A stretch of DNA of 41,518 nt from Planctomycetota bacterium (GTDB lineage Bacteria > Planctomycetota > UBA1135 > GCA-002686595), in NCBI GenBank assembly GCA_028823345.1, contig JAPKBR010000030.1, positions 1 through 41,518 of the forward strand, in the 5' to 3' direction. Both the position numbers and the translations under genes were made by a program. Below, piece by piece: positions 31,109 through 41,474 of the stretch (the first letter of the stretch is position 1; each line of letters opens with the position of its first letter). Below the pieces are notes generated by a model, which saw only the letters and a list, made by a program, of their open reading frames with translations, was not told where the DNA came from and made no database searches.

Positions 31109-32478
31109 GCCTCCGAAGCCGAGTCACGTTCAAGCAATGCCCCGATGTCTAAGTTCTCGGGACTGTTGGCCTGGGCAAGTCGCAACCTCTGCAGTACAGA
31201 CGCCACCCCGTCGGATTCGCGGTCCCCTGAGTCCGGAGGCAAACCATCCACTGCCTCGACCACATCGAGCAGCTGCACGGATGCCGGATCCCGAGCCAGC
31301 ACCAGCGCACCTCCAGCGTCTTGGCCATCCTCCACCACTCTGATGATGCCCGCGGATTCAAGCCCCTCCGCAACCTCATTCACTAGGCGCTCGGGCATCT
31401 GGGTTTGATCAGACAAGAGGCTCGGGGTCATGGGCGCGGCCCCACTACGGAAGGCCTCAGCCACCCGCAAGACCACCTTGAGAGCCACAATTCGCCGGGC
31501 TGCGGGGCCCAAGGCTATGGCCTTAAAACTGCGCCGATAGACCGGTTCCGCCGCATGGGCCGCGGCCAGCTCTGCCCCAACCAAGAGAATCGTCCAGGAC
31601 ACATACAGCCATACCAAAAACACGGGCAAAGCCGCAAAGGTCGAGTAGATCGCGTTGTACCGGGCGACTCCCACCTGGAATGCTACGTGGGCCACTTGCG
31701 CCAGTTGCCAAAGGCCTCCCGCCAACAATCCCCCAAGCAAAGCCGATGAAAGCCTTACGCGTGTATTGGGACCGAACAAATAGATCAGGGTGAAGCCAGT
31801 GACTGTCGCCCCCATCGCCACTAACTTGGGCCAGGCTTGGCTCAAACCGTCTGGCAAGTAATCAGCCTGCAAAGCAGTGGTCGCCGTAGTAGCCGCCAGC
31901 AGCAAGACTGGTACTACGACCACCAGCGATAGATAGTCCGCGAACTTACGAGCAAGAGTGCGCGACCGACGCACGCCCCAGATCTCGTTCAAGGTGTGTT
32001 CCACTACAGAGAGCAACTTGATCCCGGTCCACAACAAAACCAAGAGGCCAATGGCCCCGAGGCTCCCAAAATCTGTGCGCTCAACGAAGTGAAAGACCTG
32101 GTCAATGGCAGAACGCAACTCCGACGCAACACCATCGGCCGCGTTTGCGCCAAAAGTCTGATCCAAGAACGGGTCGACCACCTCGGCGCGCAAACGCTCG
32201 TAGGCACCAAGGCCCTTAGCCGCGGAAAAAGCCATGGCCAGGAGCGGCACGATGGAGAGCACCGTCACATAGGTCAGCCCCGAGGCGTGGGTCGAGCAAC
32301 GGTGATCGCGAAACCCACGCGTCGCCAGATAGGTGATGCGGGCTACGCGATAGGCCAGACGCTTCAAGAATGAAATCGCATCAAGATCCACATCCCAAAT
32401 CCGCTCCACCAAAAATGCCTCCACACGTCGACGCATGCGCCCGATCAGCCCCTCTTTTTGTTTCGATCCCCTAGACAT
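31105..32478 (-). CDS. YihY/BrkB family membrane protein with C-terminal winged-helix-like domain
   Basis: A 457-residue protein. Six hydrophobic segments (THASGLTYVTVLSIVPLLAMAFS, LGAIGLLVLLWTGIKLLSVV, LSLVVVVPVLLLAATTATTAL, KLVAMGATVTGFTLIYLFGP, LSSALLGGLLAGGLWQLAQ, TFAALPVFLVWLYVSWTILLVGAELA) give the YihY/BrkB fold. The last 110 residues (SDQTQMPERLVNEVAEGLESAGIIRVVEDGQDAGGALVLARDP) resemble an Rrf2-like winged helix, an extension present in some members. The start is uncertain: AGGA lies 8 bases before ATG 32478, which I prefer; other candidates are ATG 32487 and GTG 32538. Function of the family is unclear; early annotation as ribonuclease BN was an error. Confidence 0.85.
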   Translation of the reverse strand: MSRGSKQKEGLIGRMRRRVEAFLVERIWDVDLDAISFLKRLAYRVARITYLATRGFRDHRCSTHASGLTYVTVLSIVPLLAMAFSAAKGLGAYERLRAEVVDPFLDQTFGANAADGVASELRSAIDQVFHFVERTDFGSLGAIGLLVLLWTGIKLLSVVEHTLNEIWGVRRSRTLARKFADYLSLVVVVPVLLLAATTATTALQADYLPDGLSQAWPKLVAMGATVTGFTLIYLFGPNTRVRLSSALLGGLLAGGLWQLAQVAHVAFQVGVARYNAIYSTFAALPVFLVWLYVSWTILLVGAELAAAHAAEPVYRRSFKAIALGPAARRIVALKVVLRVAEAFRSGAAPMTPSLLSDQTQMPERLVNEVAEGLESAGIIRVVEDGQDAGGALVLARDPASVQLLDVVEAVDGLPPDSGDRESDGVASVLQRLRLAQANSPENLDIGALLERDSASEA

Positions 32479-32513
32479 CGACCGCATCCTACGGGCTAGA
32501 GCAGCGGATGGGA

Positions 32514-32531
32514 CCCGGGGAAGGCCCCGGG
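32514..32531. other. All-GC inverted repeat between divergent genes
   Basis: CCCGGGG (32514-32520), loop AAGG, CCCCGGG (32525-32531): a perfect 7-base stem in the spacer between the YihY gene and the PSCyt/PSD1 gene. Without a T run it is not a usual terminator; an operator or leader structure is possible. Confidence 0.4.
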
Positions 32532-32580
32532 AGAACACTCAAGCGCCCCATGCAGAGTCCCGATGCCATAAGATGAGGCC

Positions 32581-35500
32581 ATGCTGGCCCCCCAAGTCCT
32601 CCTCTCCTTGATTTTGGCGCTCTTTGCCCAGGATCTCAAAGCCCCTGAGAGCCCCGATTTCAGAGGGCAAATCCAGCCCATTCTGAGCAAGCACTGCTTC
32701 AGCTGTCACGGCCCCGACGAGGCCACGCGCAAGGCCGACTTACGCCTCGACACCCGAGCCGGCGCCCTCGCGTCTTTGAAAGCTGGGGGCCATGCTTTGG
32801 TTCCCGGGGACCTTGAGGCCAGTCACCTCTGGCAGCGGATCAGTGCCGCCGATCCTAAAGACCGCATGCCGCCGAGCAAGGCTAAGAACGATTTGTCCGA
32901 AGAGCAAATTGAGCTACTGCGGGCTTGGATTGCTGACGGCGCCGATTGGCAAGAGCACTGGGCCTGGCTTGCCCCGCACAGGGCTGACTTGCCCGCAGTG
33001 AACAACCAGGAATGGGCGCGCAACCCCATCGATCACTTCATCCTCGCCAAGCTCGAACAAGAGGGCTTGATCCCAGCCGATGAAGCTGACCGCGCAACTT
33101 TACTGAGGCGCTTGTCACTGGATTTGACTGGCATGCCCCCCACGCTACAAGAGCGCGAGTCATTCCTTACCGACGACCAGCCCGGCGCCTACCAGCGCGT
33201 GGTGGATCGCCTGCTGGCCTCGCCCCGCTACGGCGAACATCTTGCACGCACCTGGCTCGATGCGGCGCGCTATGGGGATACCCACGGTTTTCACCTGGAC
33301 AATCTGCGCAGCATGTGGCCCTACCGCGATTGGGTCGTCGATGCTTACAGCCAGAACATGCCCTTCGACCAGTTCGCCACCGAACAATTGGCCGGGGACC
33401 TCTTGCCCGAACCTACCCAGGCGCAAAAGACCGCTTCAGGTTTCAATCGCTGCAATCCCACCAGCGCCGAGGGAGGCATGATCGCAAAGGAATACCTATC
33501 GATCTATGCCAAGGACCGCACAGAAACCACCGCGGTGGTCATGCTGGGGGTATCCATGGGGTGCGCCCAGTGCCACGACCACAAGTACGACCCCTTCTCC
33601 ATGAAGGACTACTACTCGATGATGGGATTTTTCAACTCCATCGCAGAGAGCGCCAGCGATCAGAACATTGAAAACCCCGCGCCTTTCATTCGGGTGGGCA
33701 CCGAAGCGCAAACCAAAGAATTGGCCCACTTGAAGGCAATGGAGGCCAGCCTCGGTAAGCAGCTTGAGGCGCCCATGCCTGAAACCGATGCCAAGCAGAC
33801 GAGGTGGGAAGCGGACTGGACCCAAACTCTGGCCACTCGCTGGCTTATCCTCACTCCAACCATAGCCAGCGCAACAAACGGCACGACTCTCGTTATCCAA
33901 AACGACCAATCCGTGCTCGCCAGTGGGACGAACCCGGCAACGGAGATTTATATTGTCGAGAGCATCTGCAGGGAAAGCCAACTCACTGGCCTGCGGATCG
34001 AAGCCATGACCCATGCAAGCCAGGCGGCCAACCTGCCGGGACGAGCAAGTAATGGGAACTTTGTGCTCTCTGACTTGACCCTAGAGATCGCTCCCCGAGG
34101 CGAAGCCGAACCCAATTGGCAAGCTGTAGAGCTAACCAACCCCAGCGCTCAATGGTCCCAGGTAAACGGTTACCCAATTGCCGATGCCCTCGATGACAAC
34201 GGAAAGTCCGGCTGGGCAAGCCTCGGCCGCGCGGGATCAAGGGACGCCAGCTTCAGTGGCAAGGAAACCTTCGGCTTCGAAGGAGGAACACGCCTACGCG
34301 TGCGGATGGCTTTTGAGTCACAGTTCCCGAACCACGCCATCGGGAACTTTCGCCTAGCGATTTCCGAAGACCCGGATCTCTTGGCGCCCAAGAGCGGCCC
34401 CTGGTTTGTCAGCTCACAGCAAGAACTCTCCGCTGCCAATACCTCCCCAGATGCGCCCCATCCTTTCCGTGGGGGGGTCGACCTCAACGCACTCGATGAG
34501 GAAGGCAAGCCTATTTGGACCGAGCGCGCGGCGCTCTTGGATGGCCAACCCCACGGCCTTGCCGCAGGACTGGGGTCCGTCTACCTGACTCGCACCCTCT
34601 CCCTGCCCAGTGCTCGCAAGTTGCGCTTTGGACTTGGCAGCGATGATGGTCTGCGCGTTTTCCTTGATGGCGAACGCGTCTTCGCCAAACATGTCATGCG
34701 CGGGCACGCCGTCGACCAGGATTTCCTTGAGGTCCAGGTGGGCGGTGGAGAGCACCGCTTGCTGCTTGAAATCAACAACCACGGGGGGGCATCAGGCTTT
34801 GCCTGGCGACTGGTGGAGCACTCCTCATCGGAACTCTCGGCCCCCACAGCATTGACCCTGGCCTCACCCGCTTCCGAACGCCTACCGGAAGAGCAGTCTG
34901 AATTACGCGACCTGTTCCGCCGCCAGCATGCGCCCGAGTGGATCGCCGTGCGGGACGAGCGGGACGCGGCGCGTGCGGACGGTGAAATGCTAAGCGCCTC
35001 CCTGCCGACTTCCATGGTCAGTCAAGAGTTGGCCAAGGCCAGGCCGGCTCAAATCCTGATGCGCGGCTCCTATGATCGCCCCGGCGACACGGTGCAACCG
35101 AACACGCCCGAATCCCTACCGCCCATGCCCGAGGGTGCGCCGCAGAACCGTTTGGGGTTCGCCCAATGGCTCGTGGCGGACAACAACCCCCTTGCAGCGC
35201 GGGTGGTGATCAACCGCCACTGGCAAAGGATCTTTGGAGTGGGCATCGTTAAGACCTCCGAGGACTTCGGCACCCAGGGCGAGCGCCCGGTCCACCCAGA
35301 ACTACTCGACTGGTTGGCGGTCGAGTTGCGCGAGCATGACTGGGACCTGCAGTACATACAGCGCTTGATCGTGACCTCTGCCACCTACCGGCAAGCTTCC
35401 ACTGTGGCCCAAGAGAAATTGGATGCGGACCCGGAAAACCGGTTCTTGTCCCGCAGCACTCGTTTCCGGCTCGATGGGGAAATCCTGCGGGACCAGGCCT

Positions 35501-36096
35501 TGATGGTCAGCGGACTCTTAGTCGAGGATATCGGCGGTCCGCCCGTCAAGCCCTACCAACCCGCAGGACTGTGGAAGTCGGTGGGCTACAGCGGCAGCAA
35601 CACGGTGAACTTCAGCCAAGACAAGGGCGACGCGAACTATCGACGCAGCCTCTACACCTTTTGGAAGCGCACCTCTGCGCCCCCGAACCTGACGATTTTT
35701 GATGCGCCCAGCCGCGAGTCCACCTGCGTGCGTCGCGAACGAACCAACACCCCCATGCAAGCCTTGGCCTTGCTCAACGATCCCCAGTACGTGGAGTTTT
35801 CCCGGGGTTTTGCCCGGCGGATCCTGGCAGAGGGGGGCGACAGCGACTCCAGCAAACTCCGCTTTGCCCTTTTGTGCCTGACATCGCGCGCTCCGGATCC
35901 ATCAGAGACCGATGTGTTGCTGGGCTTGCTCCAGAATGCGCGGGAGCATTTCCTGCTGGACCCCGAGGGGGCGGCCGCCCTCTTGACGGTTGGGGCCACA
36001 CCTCTCATGGCCCCGGAAAATCCCGCAGAAATTGCCGCCTGGACGATTCTCGCCAGCACCCTCTTTAGCCTCGACGAAGTCATCACACGCGGATAA
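32581..36096 (+). CDS. PSCyt1/DUF1549/DUF1553 (PSD1) secreted cytochrome-type protein
   Basis: A 1171-residue exported protein (signal about 1-16). In order: a planctomycete cytochrome c domain with heme motif CFSCH (about 38-42) and a candidate Met ligand in RMPP; a DUF1549 region (about 149-357: [16 protein letters not shown], and a second CxxCH in [12 protein letters not shown]); a long insert including a PA14-like domain (about 665-745: [21 protein letters not shown]); and DUF1553 (about 854-1110: [38 protein letters not shown]). This is the classic Planctomycetota and Verrucomicrobiota architecture, always next to a DUF1501 gene, as here (five bases downstream). Function is unproven; a role in periplasmic polysaccharide handling has been suggested by gene context. 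The insert between DUF1549 and DUF1553 is longer than in the simple form. Confidence 0.93.
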   Translation: MLAPQVLLSLILALFAQDLKAPESPDFRGQIQPILSKHCFSCHGPDEATRKADLRLDTRAGALASLKAGGHALVPGDLEASHLWQRISAADPKDRMPPSKAKNDLSEEQIELLRAWIADGADWQEHWAWLAPHRADLPAVNNQEWARNPIDHFILAKLEQEGLIPADEADRATLLRRLSLDLTGMPPTLQERESFLTDDQPGAYQRVVDRLLASPRYGEHLARTWLDAARYGDTHGFHLDNLRSMWPYRDWVVDAYSQNMPFDQFATEQLAGDLLPEPTQAQKTASGFNRCNPTSAEGGMIAKEYLSIYAKDRTETTAVVMLGVSMGCAQCHDHKYDPFSMKDYYSMMGFFNSIAESASDQNIENPAPFIRVGTEAQTKELAHLKAMEASLGKQLEAPMPETDAKQTRWEADWTQTLATRWLILTPTIASATNGTTLVIQNDQSVLASGTNPATEIYIVESICRESQLTGLRIEAMTHASQAANLPGRASNGNFVLSDLTLEIAPRGEAEPNWQAVELTNPSAQWSQVNGYPIADALDDNGKSGWASLGRAGSRDASFSGKETFGFEGGTRLRVRMAFESQFPNHAIGNFRLAISEDPDLLAPKSGPWFVSSQQELSAANTSPDAPHPFRGGVDLNALDEEGKPIWTERAALLDGQPHGLAAGLGSVYLTRTLSLPSARKLRFGLGSDDGLRVFLDGERVFAKHVMRGHAVDQDFLEVQVGGGEHRLLLEINNHGGASGFAWRLVEHSSSELSAPTALTLASPASERLPEEQSELRDLFRRQHAPEWIAVRDERDAARADGEMLSASLPTSMVSQELAKARPAQILMRGSYDRPGDTVQPNTPESLPPMPEGAPQNRLGFAQWLVADNNPLAARVVINRHWQRIFGVGIVKTSEDFGTQGERPVHPELLDWLAVELREHDWDLQYIQRLIVTSATYRQASTVAQEKLDADPENRFLSRSTRFRLDGEILRDQALMVSGLLVEDIGGPPVKPYQPAGLWKSVGYSGSNTVNFSQDKGDANYRRSLYTFWKRTSAPPNLTIFDAPSRESTCVRRERTNTPMQALALLNDPQYVEFSRGFARRILAEGGDSDSSKLRFALLCLTSRAPDPSETDVLLGLLQNAREHFLLDPEGAAALLTVGATPLMAPENPAEIAAWTILASTLFSLDEVITRG

Positions 36097-36101
36097 GCAC
36101 G

Positions 36102-37553
36102 ATGCAACCCAACGACCCCCAACCGATCCGGCAGCTCAAACAGGACCTGACCCGGCGCCTCTTCCTGCGTTCCACGAGCGCTGGGCTTGGAACCGCAGCC
36201 CTCGCATCGGTGTTTGGCTCCAATGCCACTGCCGCAGATGGTTTGCGTACGACACACCACGCCCCCAAGGCGCGCTCGATCATCTACCTGTTCATGTCCG
36301 GCGCGCCAAGCCAGTTCGAGACCTTCGACTGGAAGCCAAAGCTGCGCGAAATGTACGACCAGGACCTCCCCCCGTCCGTGATCAAGGGGCAGCGTTTCAC
36401 CACCATGACCTCCGGTCAAACAAGGTTCCCGATCGCCCCCTCGATTTACGATTTCAAACGCTGCGGAGAAAACGGTACGGAGATTAGCAACCTCTTGCCC
36501 TATCACCAGAAGATGGCGAATGACATCGCCGTCATTCGCTCTCTGCACACGGACGCCATCAACCACGACCCGGCGATCACCTTCCTGCAAACCGGCGCCG
36601 AACAACCGGGCCGCCCGTCCCTTGGGTCCTGGCTTTCCTATGGGCTTGGTTCACCGAACCGCGACCTGCCGGGATTTGTGGTGATGACTCCCCGTTGGAA
36701 AGGCCGCGCAGAAGCGCAGGCCCTTTACAACCGCCTATGGGGTTCGGGCTTCATGCCCTCTGAACATTCGGGCATCGCCCTGCGCAGTGCAGGTGATCCC
36801 GTGCTTTACCTTTCAAACCCACCGGGTGTCCCTAGCACTGTGCGCCGCTCCATGCTTGACTCCCTAGCGGAGTTGAACCACAAAGCCCACGACCGCCATG
36901 GTGACCCCGAAACCCTCTCACGCATCGAACAGTATGAGATGGCCTTCCGCATGCAGACATCTGTACCGGATCTGGTGGACCTCAAAGCCGAATCCCCCGC
37001 GGTGCTCGACCTGTACGGTCCGGATGTAAAAGACCCTGGCACCTATGCACACTCGTGCATCATGGCCCGACGATTAGTGGAGCGTGGCGTGCCTTGCATC
37101 CAGATTTTCATCCGTGGCTGGGACCAGCACGGGAACTTGACCAGTGATTTGCCCAACGCTTGTCGTGACATTGACCAGCCAAGCTACGGCTTGATCCAAG
37201 ACTTGAAGCAGAGGGGCTTGCTCGACCAGACCCTCGTGGTTTGGGGCGGAGAATTCGGGCGCACGGCCTACTGCCAGGGCCCTCTCAGCCATACTAACTA
37301 TGGCCGCGACCACCACCCCCGGTGCTTCTCGGCCTGGATGGCTGGCGGCGGCGTTCAGGGGGGCATCACCCACGGGGAAACCGATGACTTTTCCTACAAC
37401 ATCGTCAAGGACGGGGTCAGCGTGCATGACCTCAATGCAACGATCCTGCATCAATTAGGCTTTGACCATGAGCGCCTGACCCATAGCTTTCAGGGCCGCG
37501 ACTTCCGCTTGACCGACGTGCACGGTAGAGTCATTGACCAGATCCTCACCTAG
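36102..37553 (+). CDS. DUF1501 protein, Tat-exported
   Basis: A 483-residue protein with a twin-arginine signal ([20 protein letters not shown], about 14-33). DUF1501 blocks follow: [100 protein letters not shown] and [23 protein letters not shown] [16 protein letters not shown]. The motif order resembles sulfatase/alkaline-phosphatase proteins, but the catalytic Cys or Ser is not evident. It follows the PSD1 gene by five bases and precedes the LamG-toroid gene by four, so all three are probably one operon. Family function is unknown. Confidence 0.93.
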   Translation: MQPNDPQPIRQLKQDLTRRLFLRSTSAGLGTAALASVFGSNATAADGLRTTHHAPKARSIIYLFMSGAPSQFETFDWKPKLREMYDQDLPPSVIKGQRFTTMTSGQTRFPIAPSIYDFKRCGENGTEISNLLPYHQKMANDIAVIRSLHTDAINHDPAITFLQTGAEQPGRPSLGSWLSYGLGSPNRDLPGFVVMTPRWKGRAEAQALYNRLWGSGFMPSEHSGIALRSAGDPVLYLSNPPGVPSTVRRSMLDSLAELNHKAHDRHGDPETLSRIEQYEMAFRMQTSVPDLVDLKAESPAVLDLYGPDVKDPGTYAHSCIMARRLVERGVPCIQIFIRGWDQHGNLTSDLPNACRDIDQPSYGLIQDLKQRGLLDQTLVVWGGEFGRTAYCQGPLSHTNYGRDHHPRCFSAWMAGGGVQGGITHGETDDFSYNIVKDGVSVHDLNATILHQLGFDHERLTHSFQGRDFRLTDVHGRVIDQILT

Positions 37554-37557
37554 TTCG

Positions 37558-40101
37558 ATGCTGACACTTATTCTCTCCCTAGCTCTGTCCGCAGCCCCAA
37601 CCAACGATGAGTTGGCTTGGGAATTCCACGCAGAAGCACTGGTCGCGGGCAAGATGTCCCCCACCAGTGGCGCCATCACTCTGAAAGCTGAAGAAGCCAG
37701 AGAGTTCTTAGCAGAGGGGCAGGGACTACTGTTCAACGGTCACCAAGCCGCCCTCACCTCACTGATCGAAAACCCCATCGCAGTTCTTCCAAATCGAAGG
37801 ATGGCCGTGGAAGCTTGGGTAGTGGTCGATCGCCCTGACACTTGGGGCGGATTTTTGGGCGCACTAGAAGACAATGGCGATGTGGAACGCGGCTGGCTCT
37901 TGGGCATCCATAACCAACGCTATTGCTTCGCCATCGCCACCGAGGAACAAGGTCGCTTGGAGTACCTCACCGCTCCCAAAATTCTGCGTGCGGGCGAATG
38001 GGCCCACGTGGTGGGTACTTATGACGGCAAGACTGCTCGGCTTTATGTAAACGGCCTCGAAGTCGCCTTCAGTGAAGCGCCCGGAGGCGATTTACTTTAT
38101 GCGGAGAGCCACATCCTGGCCGCCGGTGCTTACAAGGACACCAACGAGGAGCACCCCTTAGCCGGAGTATTGCTTAGGGCCAAGGTGCACGACGACCGAA
38201 TCAAACCTGGGGAAGTGCGCCGGCGCTTCGTTCAGGAAAGTCGCTCCCTGCCGGAGCTTCCCAGTTCTGCGCAACGGGGAATTCCCTCCCGCTGGCCAGA
38301 TCAGTTCCAGCCTCGGATCAACGGCGCCATCAACCGGGGTGTCACGCGCCTGATCGAGATGCAAGCTCGAGACGGGTCTTGGGGCCAACACCACCCCAAG
38401 TATCGCTCTGGCATGACTGTGCTTGCGACCTATGCTCTGCTGAAGAGCGGCGTCTCGGTTGCCCACCCTTCGGTGCAAGCTGGCCTCCGTTTCATCTACC
38501 AGGAAGAGCCGAGCCACACCTACACGGCCGGCGTGGCAATGATGCTCCTGCGACACCTAATCGAGCACGGAGACCCCAACAATAAGGCGCTCTATATGGA
38601 ACGGGCAGAGCGCATCATCGATCGCCTTCTGGAGTGGGAGCGTCGGGACCCTGATACAGGTTGGGCCTATCCGGAAGGGAACTACGACCTGTCCTGCACG
38701 CAATACGCGGCTCTCGCGCTTTGGTCAGCCCATGAGCTTGGAATCAAAACCCCGCGCAATGTCTACGTTCGCATGATCAACGGCCTGCACAAACACTACG
38801 GGGGACTTGAGGGCGAGTTCCCGGCGGCGCCGGGTAGCGGTCTCAAGACCAACCCGACAAGGGGCTACCGCTACCGAGGGGATCGCACGGATTCGCGCTC
38901 CATGAGCACCGCCGCCATCGCGATTTGCCGGATCGCGGAAATCTGCGCGGGCAAAAACCTCGGGGGCCCCAGCCGCAGATTCGCCGAGTCACAGCTCACC
39001 GCAGCGATCAACTGGCTGGAGATCAATTGGTCCATGACTTCGGCTCCGAATAGCTACGACTTCTACTACTACTTGTACGGAGTCGAGCGCGCCGCAGGCT
39101 TGCCCGGAATGGAGGGACGAATCCGAGCCGATTGGTACTTTGAAGGCGCGGACCACCTACTAGGCCAGCAAAAGGATCATGGTGGCTGGGACACCCAATC
39201 GAACACCGCCTTTGCGCTACTTTTCCTGGTCAAGGCCACTGCAGCCATGACCGGAAAGAAGGCCCAAGTTATCGGGCAATCTGCGAAGAAGGAGGAAGGC
39301 CCCTTACACTTCCGGGCTCACGGAAACCTGGACGTGACCGTTTTCATGACGGGCATCGACGAAAAAATCCTCGCCCCTTATGCAGAGCAACCAGCACCAA
39401 AGACGGGCCTGCGGGTAGTTCGGGTCGAATACTTGATCAACGGAAAGCCGCGGGCCGCGGTGGAAGGGGATCCACTCAAGCCTTGGGTGCAGGAGCGCTT
39501 CCCCACGAAAATCCGGTTTAAGCACCCCGAGACAGTCACAATCCAAGTGGTGGCAACGGTGGTCGCCTTGGGTGAATATCCAGACAACTACAACAAAACC
39601 ACTGAGCTGCGCTCTCTCCCCTTGACTTACAAGGTGGAGCGCAACCAAAAGGAACTCTTGCGGGACTCGCGCCCCTTCCTTGGAGAAAACCTCCTACGTC
39701 ACGCCGCCACCACCTTGCACGCGTCCAGCGAAATGCCGTCTCACGGACCTGGATGCCTAACGGACGGCATCCACTCTACCTATTGGCAAGCGGGGCCTGA
39801 CGACGCCAAGCCGTGGGTGCGCATTGACCTACAACGACCCGCCCGGGCCAATCATTTGGTCCTTAGCCAGGCCGTGGCCGCGCGTTCCCAGCTGGGCACA
39901 TGGAACCCAATCAAGGACGTCAAAATCACCGTCAATGGCCGTTACGAGGTGCTAGCAACCCTTCACTCGGATGCGATTATTCCCACCCGAATTGAGTTGG
40001 GTATCGATAAGCCCATTCTCTCGATCCGAGTTCAAATTCTCTCCCGCTGGCATGGCCCCAAAGGCCATGTGGGCTGGGCCCAGATTGCCTTGGAAAATTA
40101 G
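37558..40101 (+). CDS. Secreted LamG - alpha/alpha-toroid - discoidin-like protein
   Basis: An 847-residue exported protein (signal about 1-14, MLTLILSLALSAAP). Residues about 55-235 are a LamG/concanavalin-like domain (GEWAHVVGTYDGKTARLYVNGLEV). Residues about 254-560 are a prenyltransferase/squalene-cyclase-type alpha/alpha toroid: repeated helices with QxxxGSWG (MQARDGSWGQH), GMTVLATYALLKSG, TAGVAMMLLRHL, CTQYAALALWSA, QQKDHGGWDTQSNTAFALLFLVKA. A beta domain (about 580-700) and a C-terminal F5/8 type C (discoidin)-like domain (about 710-847; LTDGIHSTYWQAGPDD, WVRIDLQRPARANHLVL) complete it. The order suggests polysaccharide or surface binding with a toroid of unknown substrate; the DxDD or DxDDTA cyclase motif was not found. 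The start ATG 37558 avoids overlap with DUF1501. Confidence 0.83.
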   Translation: MLTLILSLALSAAPTNDELAWEFHAEALVAGKMSPTSGAITLKAEEAREFLAEGQGLLFNGHQAALTSLIENPIAVLPNRRMAVEAWVVVDRPDTWGGFLGALEDNGDVERGWLLGIHNQRYCFAIATEEQGRLEYLTAPKILRAGEWAHVVGTYDGKTARLYVNGLEVAFSEAPGGDLLYAESHILAAGAYKDTNEEHPLAGVLLRAKVHDDRIKPGEVRRRFVQESRSLPELPSSAQRGIPSRWPDQFQPRINGAINRGVTRLIEMQARDGSWGQHHPKYRSGMTVLATYALLKSGVSVAHPSVQAGLRFIYQEEPSHTYTAGVAMMLLRHLIEHGDPNNKALYMERAERIIDRLLEWERRDPDTGWAYPEGNYDLSCTQYAALALWSAHELGIKTPRNVYVRMINGLHKHYGGLEGEFPAAPGSGLKTNPTRGYRYRGDRTDSRSMSTAAIAICRIAEICAGKNLGGPSRRFAESQLTAAINWLEINWSMTSAPNSYDFYYYLYGVERAAGLPGMEGRIRADWYFEGADHLLGQQKDHGGWDTQSNTAFALLFLVKATAAMTGKKAQVIGQSAKKEEGPLHFRAHGNLDVTVFMTGIDEKILAPYAEQPAPKTGLRVVRVEYLINGKPRAAVEGDPLKPWVQERFPTKIRFKHPETVTIQVVATVVALGEYPDNYNKTTELRSLPLTYKVERNQKELLRDSRPFLGENLLRHAATTLHASSEMPSHGPGCLTDGIHSTYWQAGPDDAKPWVRIDLQRPARANHLVLSQAVAARSQLGTWNPIKDVKITVNGRYEVLATLHSDAIIPTRIELGIDKPILSIRVQILSRWHGPKGHVGWAQIALEN

Positions 40102-40400
40102 ACGGGCGATGGATCTGCGCGCACTAGAAAAGCCCGCGGCACACATAATCCGGTCAGGTCCTCTGCGAACTTGAGCGCCGCTGCATCGCCGTCCATCTTG
40201 GCCTTCCCAAGAGGGACCCAGCGGCTGGCAGGGGCACTTTGTAGCACTTATCTTCTCGGGAGTTCAGATCTGGTCTATGCTCGTGCATCCGAGTAACGAC
40301 CGACGACAGCTATGGGTACGGAACACTTTGCCCACGGGTCACGCTGCATCACAATCGAAAAATGAATTCTGCAATTTACGCCCAACAAATTAATAGCAGC
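40102..40400. other. Intergenic region before the metalloprotease lipoprotein gene
   Basis: About 300 bases with no credible gene. A short stem CTTGG/CCAAG with loop CCTTC occurs near 40198-40212, and weak inverted repeats follow, but there is no clear intrinsic terminator or promoter. An ATG at 40362 would extend the next gene into this region by 13 codons. Confidence 0.5.
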
Positions 40401-41474
40401 ATGAGCCGTTGTCAGCTGACCTTCACAATCGTGCTGCTCTCATCCTGCGTTGCGCCGGACACGGCGGATCACGTACCTAATTCTGAGTCACCCCACGGCT
40501 CTCGTGCGGAACAGGCCCACGCCGACAGCTGGGGGAGAATCATCGAGGCACCACCAGCCCTGTTCTTCGCATCCGACTTGTCAGAGAAGGTGCGCTACGG
40601 ATTGACCAACACCCTGCTCGCCGCGACCGCCGAGTGGGGAAACTACGGCCCGCTCGAGTACTGGGTTCTCGGAGCGGATCGAGAAGCCGCCTCCGCCCTT
40701 GCCGAACAGCTCTGCAAACGTCGCTCTGACCTAGGCCAATGGGACGAAGAGGACTGCCTACGCCACCATACAGCCACGCACATCGACCACGGCTTCGAGT
40801 CCTACAGGAAGGTCGGCGCCGATGCCGTTGCCAATCAAAGGGCCGGCAGCACCATGGGATGGAATGGCAATCGTGATTGGGGCATGCACTTCTTCACCTC
40901 CTCTTACCCCCTCGGCTTTGACAGCCTCTTCGGCGCGAGTCCAGGGGGCGAACAAGTGACGGTTTTCCACGAGTACTTTCATGCCGTCCAGCAAGCTCAC
41001 ATTCAAACGCGAGACCACAACAAGAGAGAAAAGCTCGCGGGCCCGATGTGGTTCACCGAAGGCGGAGCCGAGTACATGGCGCAGACCACCGCCAGGAGGC
41101 TCTGGTCATCGGGAAAACTCCTGCTCATCGACAACAGCAACCTGGGATCCCTCGAACGGACCTTCGAGCACAAGCTACGAAACGGCAAGGAAACGATTGC
41201 GCGTGCTTGCCCCGGCACGAATCTGGGCGACATCACCTACAGCATGGAATGCGCCTCCGCTGGCTATGACTTGGGCTGCTGGGCGATCGCCTACCTCTTG
41301 CATGAGCAGGGACAAACCGCCTTACTCGACACCTTCTACCCCTTGCTCAACGAACTCGGCTGGGAGGTAGCGTTCCAAGAAACCTTCAGGATGTCATCAG
41401 AGCAGTTCTACGTCGCGTTCGATCGTTTCCTGCAACTGCCACTGGCCCAGCAACTGGCCATCCTTCCCAAGTAG
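40401..41474 (+). CDS. Zinc-metalloprotease-like lipoprotein
   Basis: A 357-residue lipoprotein (lipobox LSSC, Cys16). The central part carries HEYFHAVQ (HExxH zinc site, about residue 190) followed by WFTEGGAEYMA about 25-30 residues later, which supplies the third, glutamate ligand as in gluzincin or peptidase-MA-type enzymes. No clear family beyond this is recognised. It may be a surface peptidase or only a protease-like domain. The start at 40401 gives a clean lipoprotein signal; an ATG at 40362 adds 13 residues in front of the signal and is less likely. The gene stands alone with about 300 bases upstream. Confidence 0.7.
   Translation: MSRCQLTFTIVLLSSCVAPDTADHVPNSESPHGSRAEQAHADSWGRIIEAPPALFFASDLSEKVRYGLTNTLLAATAEWGNYGPLEYWVLGADREAASALAEQLCKRRSDLGQWDEEDCLRHHTATHIDHGFESYRKVGADAVANQRAGSTMGWNGNRDWGMHFFTSSYPLGFDSLFGASPGGEQVTVFHEYFHAVQQAHIQTRDHNKREKLAGPMWFTEGGAEYMAQTTARRLWSSGKLLLIDNSNLGSLERTFEHKLRNGKETIARACPGTNLGDITYSMECASAGYDLGCWAIAYLLHEQGQTALLDTFYPLLNELGWEVAFQETFRMSSEQFYVAFDRFLQLPLAQQLAILPK

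Noticed and set aside
35652..36605. 317-residue minus-strand open frame across the PSD1/DUF1501 junction
   Set aside because: It runs antisense over two conserved genes and has no recognisable domain.
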